Translations under genes and position numbers: made by a program | Source: Galeruca laticollis | Taxonomy: Eukaryota; Arthropoda; Insecta; Coleoptera; Chrysomelidae | Length of the DNA: 64,000 nucleotides | Direction: 5' to 3' | Assembly: GCA_963921935.1 (NCBI GenBank) | Contig: OY998176.1 | Span: forward strand, 138,458,299-138,522,298 | The notes under the pieces: model-generated | Databases searched by the model: none | What the model was told of the DNA's origin: nothing | Seen by the model: the letters and a program-made list of their open reading frames with translations, nothing else | In this document: positions 1 through 11,366 of the stretch, in pieces | How the letters are laid out: the number at the start of each line of letters is the position of its first letter | How positions within the stretch are numbered: position 1 is the stretch's first letter

Positions 1-126
1 GCTAATACGAGGACGATCTGGATGTCTCTCATTAAATACTCTACAATCCTCTCTAGCACTTCTAGCGTCATCTCCCGAGAGGCGTACAATTTCAATTTTC
101 TTTCTTACGCTCAATCTTGCAGCCAT
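1..126 (-). CDS. Tc1/mariner-type transposase, N-terminal fragment running off the window
   Basis: An open frame starts with ATG at 126 on the minus strand and is still open at base 1 (42 codons). It encodes a basic helix-turn-helix start with KKIEIVRLSGDDARSARE followed by NERHPDRPRI. That is the N-terminal pattern of insect mariner/IS630-type transposases (DUF4817-like HTH), which bind the element's terminal repeats. The catalytic DDE core would lie to the left of the window. A mariner-like terminal repeat 600 bases upstream (737) supports the call. No break is visible in the part present. The HTH assignment is by family pattern only. Confidence 0.6.
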   Translation of the reverse strand, partial: MAARLSVRKKIEIVRLSGDDARSAREDCRVFNERHPDRPRIS

Positions 127-739
127 GACACAAAATAATCCGAAGAGCTGTAAGGTAAATATTGTTGACAAAAGTACACTTGAATCTTTCACAAGTGTCA
201 AACTGTAATATGATTTCCATGGCAACTAAGATTTGAATTGAAAAATCTATTGGGTCTAAGTTTTAGTTAATTTGCGTGAAAACTTGAATGTAATTCCGTT
301 ATTTTCATTAGAAATATTTACGCTATTTTTTTTTCTGGTGGCACTTTATTGATGAAATTATAAAAAAATATTCTCATGGCTATATCTGTTGATATAGGAT
401 GTTTTTGTGACTGTTAGCTGTGTGAGTTTTCGAATTTATGAGTTGCTATACCTTTGATATTAATGAATATTTTTTCCTGAAATTTTGGTCACACCTGTTT
501 AGAGCCATTCTGAATCCAGTGACGTAGTGATTTTTTTCAATTAAAAAATCGCTAATGAAAAATCCCGATTTTCGACTAAGAAAAAATATCGTAGTATGCC
601 CTGAAAATTGGAATAAACATTTCAAATGTTGTCCCAAGGTAGACCTTTTAGTACTTGACATTTTAAAAAAGATTATTAAAATCGGTTCACAACTTCAAAT
701 TTTAGGGTGGTGTTTCCATTAAAAATGGGTCACACTGTA
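1..739 (-). mobile_element. Tc1/mariner element, 5' part with terminal repeat
   Basis: Upstream of the transposase start lies about 600 bp of non-coding DNA. It ends at 737 in a mariner-type terminus which, read on the minus strand, begins CAGTGTGACCCATTTTTAAT, flanked by TA at 738-739. The other end is outside the window. The element interrupts a piggyBac reading frame that resumes at 740, so it inserted after the piggyBac element did. Confidence 0.6.
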
Positions 740-1244
740 TATAGATTGGTATACTTCACAATTTCCTCAATCATAAATGAGTCAATAATCAATCCCAACG
801 CAGAAATTTCGGATGTAAGTTCTTTGGCTACTTGTTCAGGTACAGGTTGAGTGTTTTACTTTAGACATGGCTGACACATTTGTCTTGTACCATTTTGTAG
901 CTTTGTCTTTGGCCAAAAAGAAATAAGTGTCACGAACCATTTCATAGTCCGTCTCCGGTTCCGAATTCTCATTCTCCGTGCAATCTTGTTCAGAATTTGA
1001 ATCATGATCACTATGAACCACAATTTCCTCCTCTTCAGATATGTCTTCGTCTTCAAGAGGTAGTTCATCATCTGATGATTCTTCTAAGCGTTTTATTTCT
1101 TCTCGCAATTCATCATCCGTTAAGTACTTTCTGGCCCTAAAATTATGAAAAATAAAATTGGAATATAATTTATAATTACTATACTATATAAACAACAAAA
1201 CAATACCAATATCAAAAAAATATGTATAAGTAAGACTACTTACA
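740..1244 (-). pseudogene. piggyBac-like transposase, N-terminal part with spliced start
   Basis: The minus-strand frame from 1136 encodes an acidic region (EESSDDELPLEDEDISEEEE) and then FFLAKDKATKW. This matches the usual piggyBac N-terminus, an acidic stretch before a 'GKDKKTKW' box. After a frameshift near 850 the frame continues with IDSFMIEEIVKYTN, the start of the DDE_Tnp_1_7 domain, and is cut by the mariner at 740. A GT-AG intron (1243 down to 1137, 107 bp) precedes it. Joining the exon ending CAT at 1244 to the exon starting GGCC at 1136 creates ATG GCC AGA AAG, so the start codon spans the splice junction. The DDE core would lie left of the mariner, outside the window. Confidence 0.7.
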
Positions 1245-1419
1245 TGACCAGGCGCCCGGCGCACTCAGTGCGTCAGTTAGAGCAGGTCTAAGAAAACAAT
1301 ATTTTAAACACTCACAGGCTCAGGTAAGAAGTACACGACTGTCTCGATCTAAGCACAATAGCCTAACTACTGGCATACCTTGAGAGTTGGCGGCGTAATA
1401 AAAATATTTATAGTTTGGT

Positions 1420-1445
1420 GGGAGAAAATGGCCGCGCAGGGTTAA
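1420..1445 (-). repeat. piggyBac terminal repeat and TTAA target site
   Basis: On the minus strand, TTAA (1445-1442) is followed directly by CCCTGCGCGGCC. PiggyBac elements insert at TTAA and begin with CCC. This sits about 200 bp upstream of the piggyBac first exon, as expected for the 5' end. The partner terminus is not in the window. Confidence 0.6.
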
Positions 1446-1463
1446 CTAAATGTGACTACGTCG

Positions 1464-1507
1464 TGATGATTGCTTCGTAATTGACTGATGACTGCTTCGT
1501 AATTGAG
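1464..1507 (+). repeat. Short tandem repeat, two 22-bp units
   Basis: Two adjacent 22-bp units that differ at two positions, each containing GCTTCGTAATTGA. No gene is visible from 1446 to about 2200. One small open frame (1562-1759) has no recognisable protein features. Confidence 0.6.
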
Positions 1508-2243
1508 TGTTGACTGATTTATTCACGTTGTAAGACGTGTTAAATAGAAATATTCAAAGGGGTGTGGCTACACGTAGATTGGTGGGGCTCGAAAGAAATA
1601 AACCTTAAAAGAAATAAACCTTTCCTAGTGATCAGTATTATTTACCCAGCCAGAACCATTGGCAAGAGTCAACGATGGACTCTTGCAATAGATATTTCAA
1701 TTACAATAGAGCAACGTCCAAAGATGACACCGTCCTATTGTAACCTTTTACTCTTATAGTTTAATCAAATATTTATTACAGGCTTTCCGACACCGATCCA
1801 TTATTCAATAACCCCGTATCTTTCAACCAAAGACATTCAAATATAATATGACAATAAGTCTCACAAACTCAACACTGAGATATTTCGTTTTGTCGAAACA
1901 AACTTACTTTACGGCATTATAATTCTATTAACACAATGAAATGATAGTGTTAAACGTGATATTTTCCTAAATTTTCAACAATGCTACAGACTTGATAATA
2001 AACTTACGTTTTGAATGTATGTACAAACAATAGCGGACGGATACAAAGAGAATTTCATATCTGCAAATACTCAACACATTTCTGAAAATACCGTAATATA
2101 TTTGTAGTTAGTGTATGTGTATATGTGTAGTTAGTTGATGGCAGCGGCAGTGTAAACGTATGTGATAGTCGCTCCTCGATACGTTTATAATTGTTATAAT
2201 CCAGTATTATTTATAATAATTGTTAAAAGTGATAGAACTGTTC

Positions 2244-2936
2244 ATGGCTCCCAAAAAAGTTCAGAAACCAGTAATTAGTGAAATAAAAAATGTTTCCCAA
2301 CTTGATTCACGTATTGAGGAGTTACAAAAAAATGTGAGTAAAGAAATTGATTCACTAAAAAGTCAATTAATTGAGGAAGGTAATACTCAGATCATAACAG
2401 ATAATGAAATTACAGAATTCATGGATAAAATTTCTAATCTCGAAAGTGTATTTAATAAGGAAATGGTCGACTTGAAATTCCTAATCAAAAGTAATGCACA
2501 AAAAATTATTGAAGCACATCGGAGAGAAAAATTTTCACATGCTCTGGTATTTTCTAGAATTGAAGAAACCTAATCTGAAAATTGATTAGACGTATGTCTG
2601 AAGTATATTAATAGACGTGTTGATTCTGTAACAAAAAATGGTATTAATTATGCGTACCGAATTGGCCGGAAGGGTTATAGTAACAAACGACCTATTCTGG
2701 TTTCCTTCATTCACCGGTGGAAAAGAGATGCGATTTTTAAGTCCAAAAGAAAATTGAAAGGATCTGTTGCAATCATATCGGAGATGCTTACAAAAAAATC
2801 ACACATGCTTTTGAAGACAGCACGCGATGTGCTGGGGATTAAAAACTGCTGGTCGTGGTATGGAAGGATTTTCCAATCTACGAATGGCGTCAAGATCGGG
2901 ATACGTTCAGAAGAAGATCTAGTAGATAGCCGGTAA
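2244..2936 (+). pseudogene. Non-LTR element A ORF1 (RNA-binding protein)
   Basis: ATG at 2244 opens a frame kept to 2936 with only two in-frame stops, near 2571 and 2586. Residues 1-110 are rich in heptad-like I/L/E/K runs (IEELQKNVSKEIDSLKSQL) and are probably a coiled coil. The second half has YRIGRKG, RPILVSF and LKGSVAII, then GIKNCWSW. That is the pattern of LINE ORF1 proteins of this group, which bind the element RNA. I chose ATG 2244 rather than an upstream TTG because MAPKK is a plausible basic start and the frame is continuous from there. It is dead only by stops. Confidence 0.7.
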
Positions 2937-3458
2937 TTTTTTTTAAGATTTTGTTATGTTTTGGAGCGGCTATTCATTGTCTACTAAAATTCTTTTTTTT
3001 TCCTTTTCTTTTCACTTCGTGAATCTGTGAAACTTTTAATTTTTAAACAATTGTATTTGATTTTCTGTTACTTGAAACAGTTTTTTGATTTTGTTTGTTC
3101 TTAGTCCTAAGTATATTTGTTTGTGTAATTTAGTTTATTTTGGTCAATTTTTATTTTCGGAAGTACATATATCCCTGCATTCCAACACATTTCATTTAAT
3201 ATATAAATATTGTGTTGAGTACTGTTTTCTGAGTACAAGTGTACACTTTGTAGAAAGAACATTAATATTCTGATTATACAGTTCAACTATTTTCGTGAAA
3301 TACCTGGCAGTTTTGGGTTCTTTTTATAGTAACTGATACCAGCTAATTGTTTTGAGTTTTACTCATAATTCAACAACAAACAATAATGGTTTTATTTTAT
3401 TCAAGGTTCATATTTAAATGAACAATTTACGATGTAACTTCATAATTAAATATTAATT

Positions 3459-6238
3459 ATGGAAAAGGTACTTAATTTTGCCCATATAAATGTTAAGTCC
3501 CTCTTAGCCCATTTTACTGGAATTAAAAAAATAATTACAAAATATTATATTGATGTAATTGGTATCAGCTGAACATGGCTGAGTGATCTCGTTGATGGAA
3601 ATCAAATTATAATAGTTGGTTTTAAATTGATACGTGTAGATCGAAAAGGCAGAGGCGGATGTTCGTGTGTATACATTAGAACCGATATTCAGCATGTATT
3701 GACCAATACTTCGGATAAAATTGAACAGATCTGTGTTAAACTAACTATAAATGAAGTATATGTTTCCTTTATTGTAGTTTATAGGTCGCCATTATTTTAA
3801 CAAAGTGTTTTTTTAATGAACTAGAAACTACTCTCACGACTATTATCCTATTCAGTGATTATATTGTATGTGCAGGTGACTTTAATGTAGATTTATTAAA
3901 ACATGATTCAATCGAAGCACGTAAGGCTCTGGATATTTTTGAAGGGTTAGGGCTTACACAGTTCATAAATGAACCAACTAGAGTTACTGACCACAGCGCT
4001 ACTTTGTTAGATTCTGTTCTTGTATCTAATACACAAATTGTTGCGAAATCGGGTGTTATTGATGGTAAGCAAATAGCTGATCATAAACTAATTTTCTGCA
4101 AGTTGAATATTAAAACTTCTGAAGGGGTTACAACAAAATTTGTCACATCTCGAGATTTTAAGCATTTAAATTATCCTCAATTTAAATCAGATCTTCAATC
4201 TATTCCCTGGAAAAATATATATGATTTGTAAATTCGTGAATGGAAACATTATTGCTCTTCTTAATATTCATGCTCCTATGAAAATATAGAAAATAACAAA
4301 AAAATACGCACGCTGGATTACTAACACACTACGAGCTATGATGCATGATAGAGACAATGCTTTGTCAAAATTTAGACGAACTAAACGTAAATCAGACTGG
4401 ACTACATATACAATATTGAGAAATACTACAAATGTAGCAGTCAAAAAAGAAAAAAAAACTTTCTTCCACTCAAAGTTCAGGACTGCCTCCAATAAAGTTG
4501 TATGGGATACTGCAAGATCGCTAAGTTTATTGACTAACAACAAACTATCGATACTTCCTGATGAACTCAGTGATGTTGAAATATTAAATCATCATTTTAT
4601 AACATCCATTCCCACTATTTCAGTATCTGATGAACTGGTAGAGTATTATAATAATAATAAATTAACTGACAATTCATTCAAATTTAAAACCATTTCAGAA
4701 TTAGACATTTCAAATATTATCACAAAATTAAGATGTAAGGCTACGTGCTTACATGGCATTAATATATTAAGTTTGCAATTATGTATTCCTTATATACTTC
4801 CATTTATTACTCATTTGATTAATTTTTGTTTGAAAAATTCTGTATACCCTGGTGCCTGGAAAAAATCTAAAGTTATTCCTTTGATGAAGGTTGCCACTGC
4901 TACAAGATTTAATGATATTCGTCCGGTAAGTATCCTTCCAACCATGTCTAAAATACTTGAGAAGGTAATTGAAACGTAGCTTTTAAGTTTAACTTCTAAA
5001 CATCATGTTATTCCAGAAACTCAGTCGGGTTTTAAAAAACAGTACAGCTGCTGCACTGCGCTTTTAAAACTTACGGATGACATTGTGGAAGCAAGTGATG
5101 AAGGAAAACTCACCTTTTTGGTTTTATTAGACTACAGTAAAGCTTTTGATTCCATTAACCATAAATTAATGGAATCACTATTTAAATACATTAATCTTTC
5201 AAGAGAAACTTTATTACTATTAAAAGGCTACTTAAGTTACAGGCTACAAGCCGTTAGTTACAATAACAAATTATCTACGTTTCTGTATAATACAAGAGGC
5301 GTTCCACAGGGTTCAACCCTTGGGCCGCTATTCATTAATATATACACTTCTAGATTCCCACACTTCTTCACATTTTGTAGGCAGCATTATTATGCTGATG
5401 ACATTCAAATGTATGTAACGTTTTATGCAGACGAAATTAAGCAAGCTATTACGGCGGTGAATTATGATTTGAATATATTATATACACAATCTCTGCAAAT
5501 GTGTTCAACTCTCAACCCAACTAAACTTTGTGCTGTTTGGTAGAAAATCCAGTCGCTTTAAAATTTCTGACATTTTGGGCAGCAACGAAATAGTTGTTAA
5601 TAACCAAGTTATTGAGCGTCGACAGGTTGTTAAGAACTTGGGAGTGTTTATGGATGATTTACTTTTTAATAAGCATGTATCTTTTTGTTTGCAGAGATCT
5701 TATACACAATTAAGGTTTCTTCACCTGAATCGTCATCAACTAACAAGAAAAACTAAAATTATTTTATGTGAAGCATTGATACTTCCTAACTTAAACTATT
5801 GTGATGTTGTTTATGGTACTTTCCTAAGTAGATCCGATGAGACAAGGCTTCAAAAAGCTGCAAAATGCTTGTATACGATATATATTTGGCGTTGGAAAAT
5901 ATAGTCATATCAGTCATCATTACACGACACTGCAATGGCTCATATTAAAACAAAGGAGAATATTATATGCTGCTTGCTTGTACACCAAAATTTTGCAGTA
6001 TAAAACACCCGCTTATTTGTATGAAAAACTAACGTATCGATCAGACGTACATAAATTGAATGTTCGTTTTAGGGGGACACTTACTCCGTCATTATTCAAC
6101 TGTTTATTTTTCAAATGTTGTTTCAGCTATTCAATTGTCAATATATACAATAACTTGCCAGCTAATATTCGTCATACCCTTTCGAGTAATGCATTTAAAA
6201 ATAAATTGCTTGTTTATTTACTCTCTCAACAAGAGTGA
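3459..6238 (+). pseudogene. Non-LTR element A ORF2 (endonuclease and reverse transcriptase)
   Basis: The frame starts at ATG 3459. The endonuclease part shows FAHINVKSLL, VVYRSP, AGDFNVDLL (about 3875) and ADHKLIF (about 4075), the expected order for an APE-type nuclease. The RT part shows LVLLDYSKAFDSINHKL (about 5120), RGVPQGSTLGPLF (about 5297) and YYADDIQMYV (about 5390), then LGVFMDD and a C-terminal NACIRYIFG...LKQRRILYA region. Stops or frameshifts occur near 3575, 3795, 4230, 4260, 4977, 5541 and 5900. It cannot encode a working protein now, but nearly the full length is present. It would nick the target and copy the RNA there. Confidence 0.8.
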
Positions 6239-6460
6239 AATTGTAATGTAGTTGTATGGATATATGTATTCTCCATTGTATAGGTTTTATATGAACATTT
6301 TCCATTACGTTGCTCAGCTTTTGCTGTGAAATAACTATGCTAAGGTTAGGTGCAAGAGCAGACATCCGTTTCACACGGGACGGATGAATTGAACCTTGCC
6401 TCAATTGTATATCTCTTTTGTTAATATTTGTATGTTTCCTTTTCTAAAAATTAATAAAGG

Positions 6461-6461
<1 letters not shown>

Positions 6462-6532
<71 letters not shown>
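6462..6532 (+). repeat. (ATT)n tail of non-LTR element A
   Basis: About 23 perfect ATT units directly after TTAATAAAGGC. Short 3' microsatellites of this kind are typical 3' ends of CR1/I-like elements. It defines the element's 3' boundary. Confidence 0.8.
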
Positions 6533-6535
<3 letters not shown>

Positions 6536-6616
6536 CAAATCAAGAACTCCCAATCTTGAACATATTCCTCCCGTTGAGAAGATACGACCAATTTTAAGGT
6601 CTATGAAAGTTTAACT

Positions 6617-7490
6617 TTAGAGTTCGGCGGTAGAATTGGAAGTAACGCTACCTTTCTCACATTTCGGACAACTGAAGATTTCGCGGTTTACACTAACACA
6701 GTACGGTACTATACCATCACTACGGAGATAGCACTCCAGAATTCTTCCCAGTGCCCAATGTGAGGGTGGAAAGTTGTCTTCTCGTAGTAAGACGACAGTC
6801 CTTTCGTGAATATCGGGACCGGTTTTTTCCCATTTAGTACGAACAGTCAACCCGTTCGGGTATTCATTACTCCACCGCGTCGAGAAATGCTGCTTAACCC
6901 TCTGTATGTGCTACCAGTGAGAGAGACGGTTATTGGAAGTCGTGGAATAATCACGGCTTCGCAAGTTGGTCAGTAAATCACCTATTAAAAAATGGCCAGG
7001 AGTAAGGGCGATAAGATCGGTAGGATAAGAGGAAATACTAATTTCGATTTCAATAATTAACATATGAAATCTTTCATACGTATATAACATGTCGCGACTG
7101 GCGACTTGGCAAAAATGCTTTGAAAGTCTTTCAATGTTGCTTTCCATAATCCCCCAACACGTAGTTTCCGAGGAGGATTAGCCTTGAAGCACGTACAACA
7201 TAGTTTTAAATGTGTGTACACTCGACTACGTCTGTTAATAACCCAATGTTTACGACGTATCGAGTATAGGTTTTGCTGAATTCCAGCTTTTGAATGTTTT
7301 CTATGACAATACATAATAACTAAAATAAGCACCTGTCTATTCTTAAGTGAGATAATGGAATGCTTAACGTCAAATGGTGAATTAGACACAATCAAACGGT
7401 CGCCTACCCTCATTATCCCTTCTTTGTCCCGAAAAAGACTTTTCAATCGTCGAGGACAAGCTTGAGGCCAGCGTAATACAATATTCAGCC
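6617..7490 (-). pseudogene. BEL copy A integrase zinc region and DUF5641 domain, core deleted
   Basis: Minus-strand 7446-7200 reads FRDKEGIMRVGDRL, then a zf-H2C2-like part with CHRKHSKAG and CCTCFKANPP, the usual BEL integrase N-terminus. It then jumps to VGGLWKATLKDFQ, so the catalytic Asp-Asp part is deleted. A second piece (7147-6911) has LIALTPGHFLIGD, the region before DUF5641. The last piece (6850-6617) has LREDNFPPSHWALGRILE, a clear DUF5641 signature. Frames are shifted between the pieces. The intact integrase would insert the cDNA; this one cannot. Confidence 0.7.
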
Positions 7491-9435
7491 TATTTTATTC
7501 GGAGCGTCACTATTAGCTTTAACTAAAAAATTAGGAGGTATCAGTTTACCGTCATTTAGTGGCGAAAATAATTTGTTCAAACATCAGAGACAAATTGGGA
7601 TATTAACTTCGTCCATTTGTCCAATTTGGTTTCGGGTCGAAAGGTGGTTTTGTAGCAGTTGCACATGCATCAAGACGTTTCGTCTCTAATCATCCAGACG
7701 TTAATAATAAAGTTTTTCTGAAAATTGATTTTAAAAATGCTTTCAATGCAATTAATCGCGATCATTTATTAAAACTTGTAGCAGATATTTTACCTAGAAT
7801 TTTCCCTTTTATCAATCGATGTTAGCGATTTCCTGCATATCTTTTATTTGGCGAAAACATCATATTTTCGGAAAGAGGCGTCCAACAAGGGAACCCTTTG
7901 GCACCTCACCTTTTTTGCATATTGATACAAAAACTTATAAGCAACATTGACACACAATTCATGGCTTGGTACCTTGAGGATGGTTCTTTAGGTGGTAATA
8001 CTAATTCCGTGTTCAAGTCTCTTGTCTATATTATGAACAATTCCGAGGATATTGGTCTTGAACTCAATTTAAACAAATGCGAGTTATTTTTCTTAGAATT
8101 ACCAAATAATCAAGCCATTGATAAATTTGATTCTGTAGCACCAGGCATAACAATTACTAACAGACAAAATTTATTTCTATTAGGTACCTCTTCATTAAAC
8201 GAATCTTTTCTATCAGCTTTCAATGAAAAACTGAGCTTTTTCAAAAAAATGTCATCTCCTTTATCCTGGTTACAGATACATATTGCTTATTACCTTCTCA
8301 AGAATTGCCTATTAATTCCAAAATTAACATACATCTTAAGATGTAGTCCGACCTGGTTACATAATGATATCTTAATCAATTTTGACAATACCATTCGTCA
8401 TTCATAAGAGTCATTAATTAACATTGAATTAGAGGTCCTTTCTTGGAAACAAGCTTCACTACCTGTTTCCTATGGTGGTTTAGGAATTCGCTCAATCGTT
8501 TCAGTAGCTCTTCCTCCTTTTTTGTCATCATTAAATGGTTCAAAAAATTTCATTGATTACATTCTGCCTATTTTTTTCCACACAATACCCTTTATTATTG
8601 GAGGCACAAGATATTTGGTCATTAAAGTCTAACAAAGTTGTACCCGATGAATATAAATCCCTTAAAAAATCCTGAGATTGAACATTGAAAAAGAAAATCT
8701 ACTTCCGAAAGCTATCAATTTACCATACAAGGCTCGTTTGTTTGCAGCATTTTCAAAGGAATCAGAAGCATGGTTGAACGCTATACCGTCGACCACATTA
8801 GGTACGTTTTTAGATGACGACAGTTTCCGTATTTCTATTGGTCTCGGTTTAAGTTATCAAACTTGTGTAAAACATCGCTGTCGTTGCGGAGCTGATGTTG
8901 ATGAATATGGTAACACGGCCTAAACTGCAAATTAGGTGTCGGCCGTTTTTCACGTCATTGTGCAGTAAATAACCTAATCAAACGAGGCCTGTCATCTGCA
9001 AAGATTCCCTGTTCGTTGGAACCGTTAGGTACTTGCCGCGGCGACGGTAAACGTCCAGATGATATGACCCTGATTCCATGGTAACGCAGCAGACCAGTTA
9101 TATGGGATTTCACTTGCACTGACACTTGGGCTCCGTCCCATGTCCGATTCACATCTACTTCCGCAGGCGCTGCAGCTTTACAAGGCGAAACTTTTAAAAT
9201 CAATAAATACAAAAATGTGGGGAACATTTTCATTTTTATTCTTGTAGCAATTGAAACCTCTGGTGTTTTCGATCATGAAGCTTTAAAATTCATTAAAGAA
9301 ATCGGTAAGAAAATATCAGTAGAAAGCAATGATTCAAGAGCAACTTTTTTCTTTATACAACAAATAAGTATTGTAATTCAAAGAGGAAATGCTCCATCTT
9401 TTCTCGGTACGTTTCCCCGTTCTAAGCCTCTATAA
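7491..9435 (+). pseudogene. RT with C-terminal zinc and restriction-like endonuclease domains (RLE-type non-LTR element)
   Basis: RT motifs on the plus strand are KIDFKNAFNAINRDHLL (about 7720), RGVQQGNPLAPHLF (about 7875) and YLEDGSLGG (about 7970, in place of the usual YLDDG). A C-terminal zinc region CRCGADVDEYG followed, after a 1-base shift, by HGLNCKLG lies near 8880-8940. Then come KRPDDMTLIPW (about 9047) and WDFTCTD (about 9110), which fit the PD...(D/E)XK core of a restriction-like endonuclease. The frame closes with QQISIVIQRGNAPSFLGTF. RT, then zinc, then nuclease is the order of early-branching R2-type non-LTR elements. About four frame breaks are present (7823, 8407, 8900, 9090). 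Confidence 0.7.
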
Positions 9436-10090
9436 AAACTTTTTATGAAGCCTTTTCATAAGAAATCCAATTCTTCTACCACTTTCAAATTTTCCCACAT
9501 TACCGACCCTAAAACATGTGATTTTTCCTTTTTCCGAAATTCTTATTTTACATCTTCATTCTCTTCTTCAGAATGTGTACCTTCTGATAATACATGTGTT
9601 GACTATTTTATAAATTATGCCTGCAACAAGCTTTTGGGCCTCAGTGCACTAGAAAATACAGATAACCGCTAGCCAGATGATGTCCCATTCATAGGAATAC
9701 TGAAGAAGATGACTATGCTAGAGAATGATGCGATTCCTATGCGCAATAAATTATCTTTGACCAAAACAAAATATAAAACTGGTTCACCCTGAAAAGAGGT
9801 GAAGACATCAAATAAAAAGGTGAACGACAAAATGGAAGTTATTTAAACTAACAGTGTGGCATACTCCAACAATACTAATACAGATAATTTGTCTGATGAT
9901 AACGAAAATAACGTATCAGTTGCCGATTTAAGTAAAAATTTTAATAACAAACTCTCCAGAACAGTAAAAAATGATACTAGTCTCGCAAGTACAATAACGG
10001 AAGCCAATAATCCTAACGCTTCGACTATGTTGACAACTACGGATAATATTATCCGTTTAGAAACCCTATTTTGAATAGTTTTTACACTCA
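9436..10090 (+). other. Unrecognised stretch downstream of the RLE-type element
   Basis: Two small plus-strand frames (9445-9672 and 9856-10074) are Ser/Thr/Asn-rich and carry no motif I recognise. They may be the 3' part of the RLE element or unrelated host sequence. The codon-like regularity is weak. Confidence 0.3.
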
Positions 10091-10189
10091 TCTTTACTTG
10101 ATTGATGTGAAGATTGAATTGCTAGATAAGAAGCACAGATAATACCGAACGTGACGACATTTAATTCGAAAATTCGTTATTTTTTCATT

Positions 10190-10449
10190 TGATCTCTCCA
10201 AATTATACATTGATACAATGATACATAGTGTGTTTGAGAACTCGACTAGAAGTTGTGAATAAATCAGGTTGACTATTCTGACCGGTATACAGGACGTCAT
10301 ACAACGATACGCCTGTAGAAGTATTTAAAGAACCGTCGCATATCACACTAACTTTCGTAATTGGAATCGTTTCATTACTGATGGCGTGATGATATAAATA
10401 ATACTCATCCGATATCAACGGATTGTCCACAACAGGGGACATGTGACGT
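10190..10449 (-). pseudogene. BEL copy A reverse transcriptase, first part
   Basis: The minus-strand frame reads YYLYHHAISNE, then VICDGSLNTSTGVSLYDVL and QPDLF. It matches the BEL/Pao RT entry region, usually 'YLPHHAV...VVFDGS.KTSTG.SLND.L..GP..Q.DL'. It is downstream of, and in frame with, the 84-bp repeat region. It loses similarity near 10190, just before the RT catalytic motifs, which are absent from this copy. Confidence 0.6.
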
Positions 10450-10885
10450 TCGTTTAATTCTTGTTTATCAGGATCTGATAATTGGCTTTGTTCCACAGAC
10501 AGAGTATTCTCTGTTCCTAATATTTTGTCGACCGATGTAGGTCGATGGACATCTGGGTCCGCTAATTTGCTTTGCTCTAGAAGCAGAGTAGTGCATTCTC
10601 TTACAAATATGTTGACCGGTGCAGGTCGATGAAACTCCGATTCCGCTACTTTGAGTTGTTCCACAGGCAGAGTAGTGCCTGTTCCTACAAATATGTCGAC
10701 CGGTGCATATCGATGAATCTCTGGTTCCGCTACATTGAATTGTTTTACAGGCAGGGTAGTGCCTGGTCCTACTGATATGTCGACCGGTGTAGGTCGATGA
10801 AATTCTGTTTCTAGTAATTTGATTTGTTCTACAGGCAGTGTACTGCCTGTTCATACTATATGTTGACCGGTGCAGGTCGATAAGA
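10450..10885 (-). repeat. In-frame 84-bp tandem repeat inside BEL copy A
   Basis: Five degenerate units recur at the GTYGACCGRTG box (10527, 10611, 10695, 10779, 10862). The spacing is 84, 84, 84 and 83 bp. Eighty-four bases are 28 codons, so the array adds 28-residue units; one unit contains HRPAPVNIFV, a neighbour HRPTSVDKIL. It lies between the gag and RT parts of the polyprotein. Confidence 0.8.
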
Positions 10886-11366
10886 ATCTGGTTTTGTTAA
10901 TTTGATGTCAGCAGGTAACTTTATCTGCTTACGTTGAATCGGTTCATCTGGTCTGGCATAACGTAAGAGATAAACGGTACGTGTACAACGGTTGATGTAT
11001 TTTCATCAGCGTTTATACGTGTATTATTGAACGTTAGGACAGTATTTACTGGATGCTCCTCATGAGAGGTATTGCATGGTGTTACTGGGAATTTATCGAG
11101 ATAATCCAGAGCACGCGCTTTTTCCAATTGAAGCTGTTGAGGTAGAAGATGCGCTAATCAATTTCCTCGTCATCTAACTTCTCAATGCTACCTTGGATTG
11201 AATAAATTTTTTCAAATGCTTTGGTAGCGGTATTTAATGACAATTCAATTGAATATTCATTGACGTTCGTGGATTCATCGTTCGCTTAGTCGATGTGTCT
11301 TCTTAATGACGCTATGGTCGCTTGTATGTGATTGCGTCGTCGTTTAAATTTCTTAAGTGCAGCCAT
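10886..11366 (-). pseudogene. BEL copy A gag, N-terminal part
   Basis: ATG at 11366 (minus) opens MAALKKFKRRRNHIQATIAS, a basic N-terminal helix like those of BEL gag proteins. An acidic, leucine-rich stretch with IEKLDDEEID follows. In-frame stops occur near 11289 and 11156, and a frameshift near 11130 leads into EKARALDYLDKFPVTP. It sits 280 bp downstream of the PBS, the right place for gag. No zinc knuckle is visible. Confidence 0.5.

Larger units (their letters stand above)
2200..6532 (+). mobile_element. Non-LTR retrotransposon A (CR1/Jockey-like group)
   Basis: Two consecutive frames on the plus strand, an ORF1 with a coiled coil and an ORF2 with an APE-type endonuclease and RT, are followed by a short 3' UTR and an (ATT)n tail at 6462. 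This order is that of the CR1/Jockey/I supergroup. The 5' boundary is uncertain: ORF1 starts at 2244 and the upstream 150 bp may be 5' UTR. The tail abuts BEL copy A. Confidence 0.8.

Noticed and set aside
6396..6614. Open frame crossing the ATT repeat, with a poly-isoleucine stretch
   Set aside because: It is a translation of the (ATT)n tail and its flanks; no gene.
10468..10854. Long minus-strand frame with repeated Cys and Arg residues
   Set aside because: It is another frame of the 84-bp repeat. The frame that continues into BEL RT is the meaningful one.
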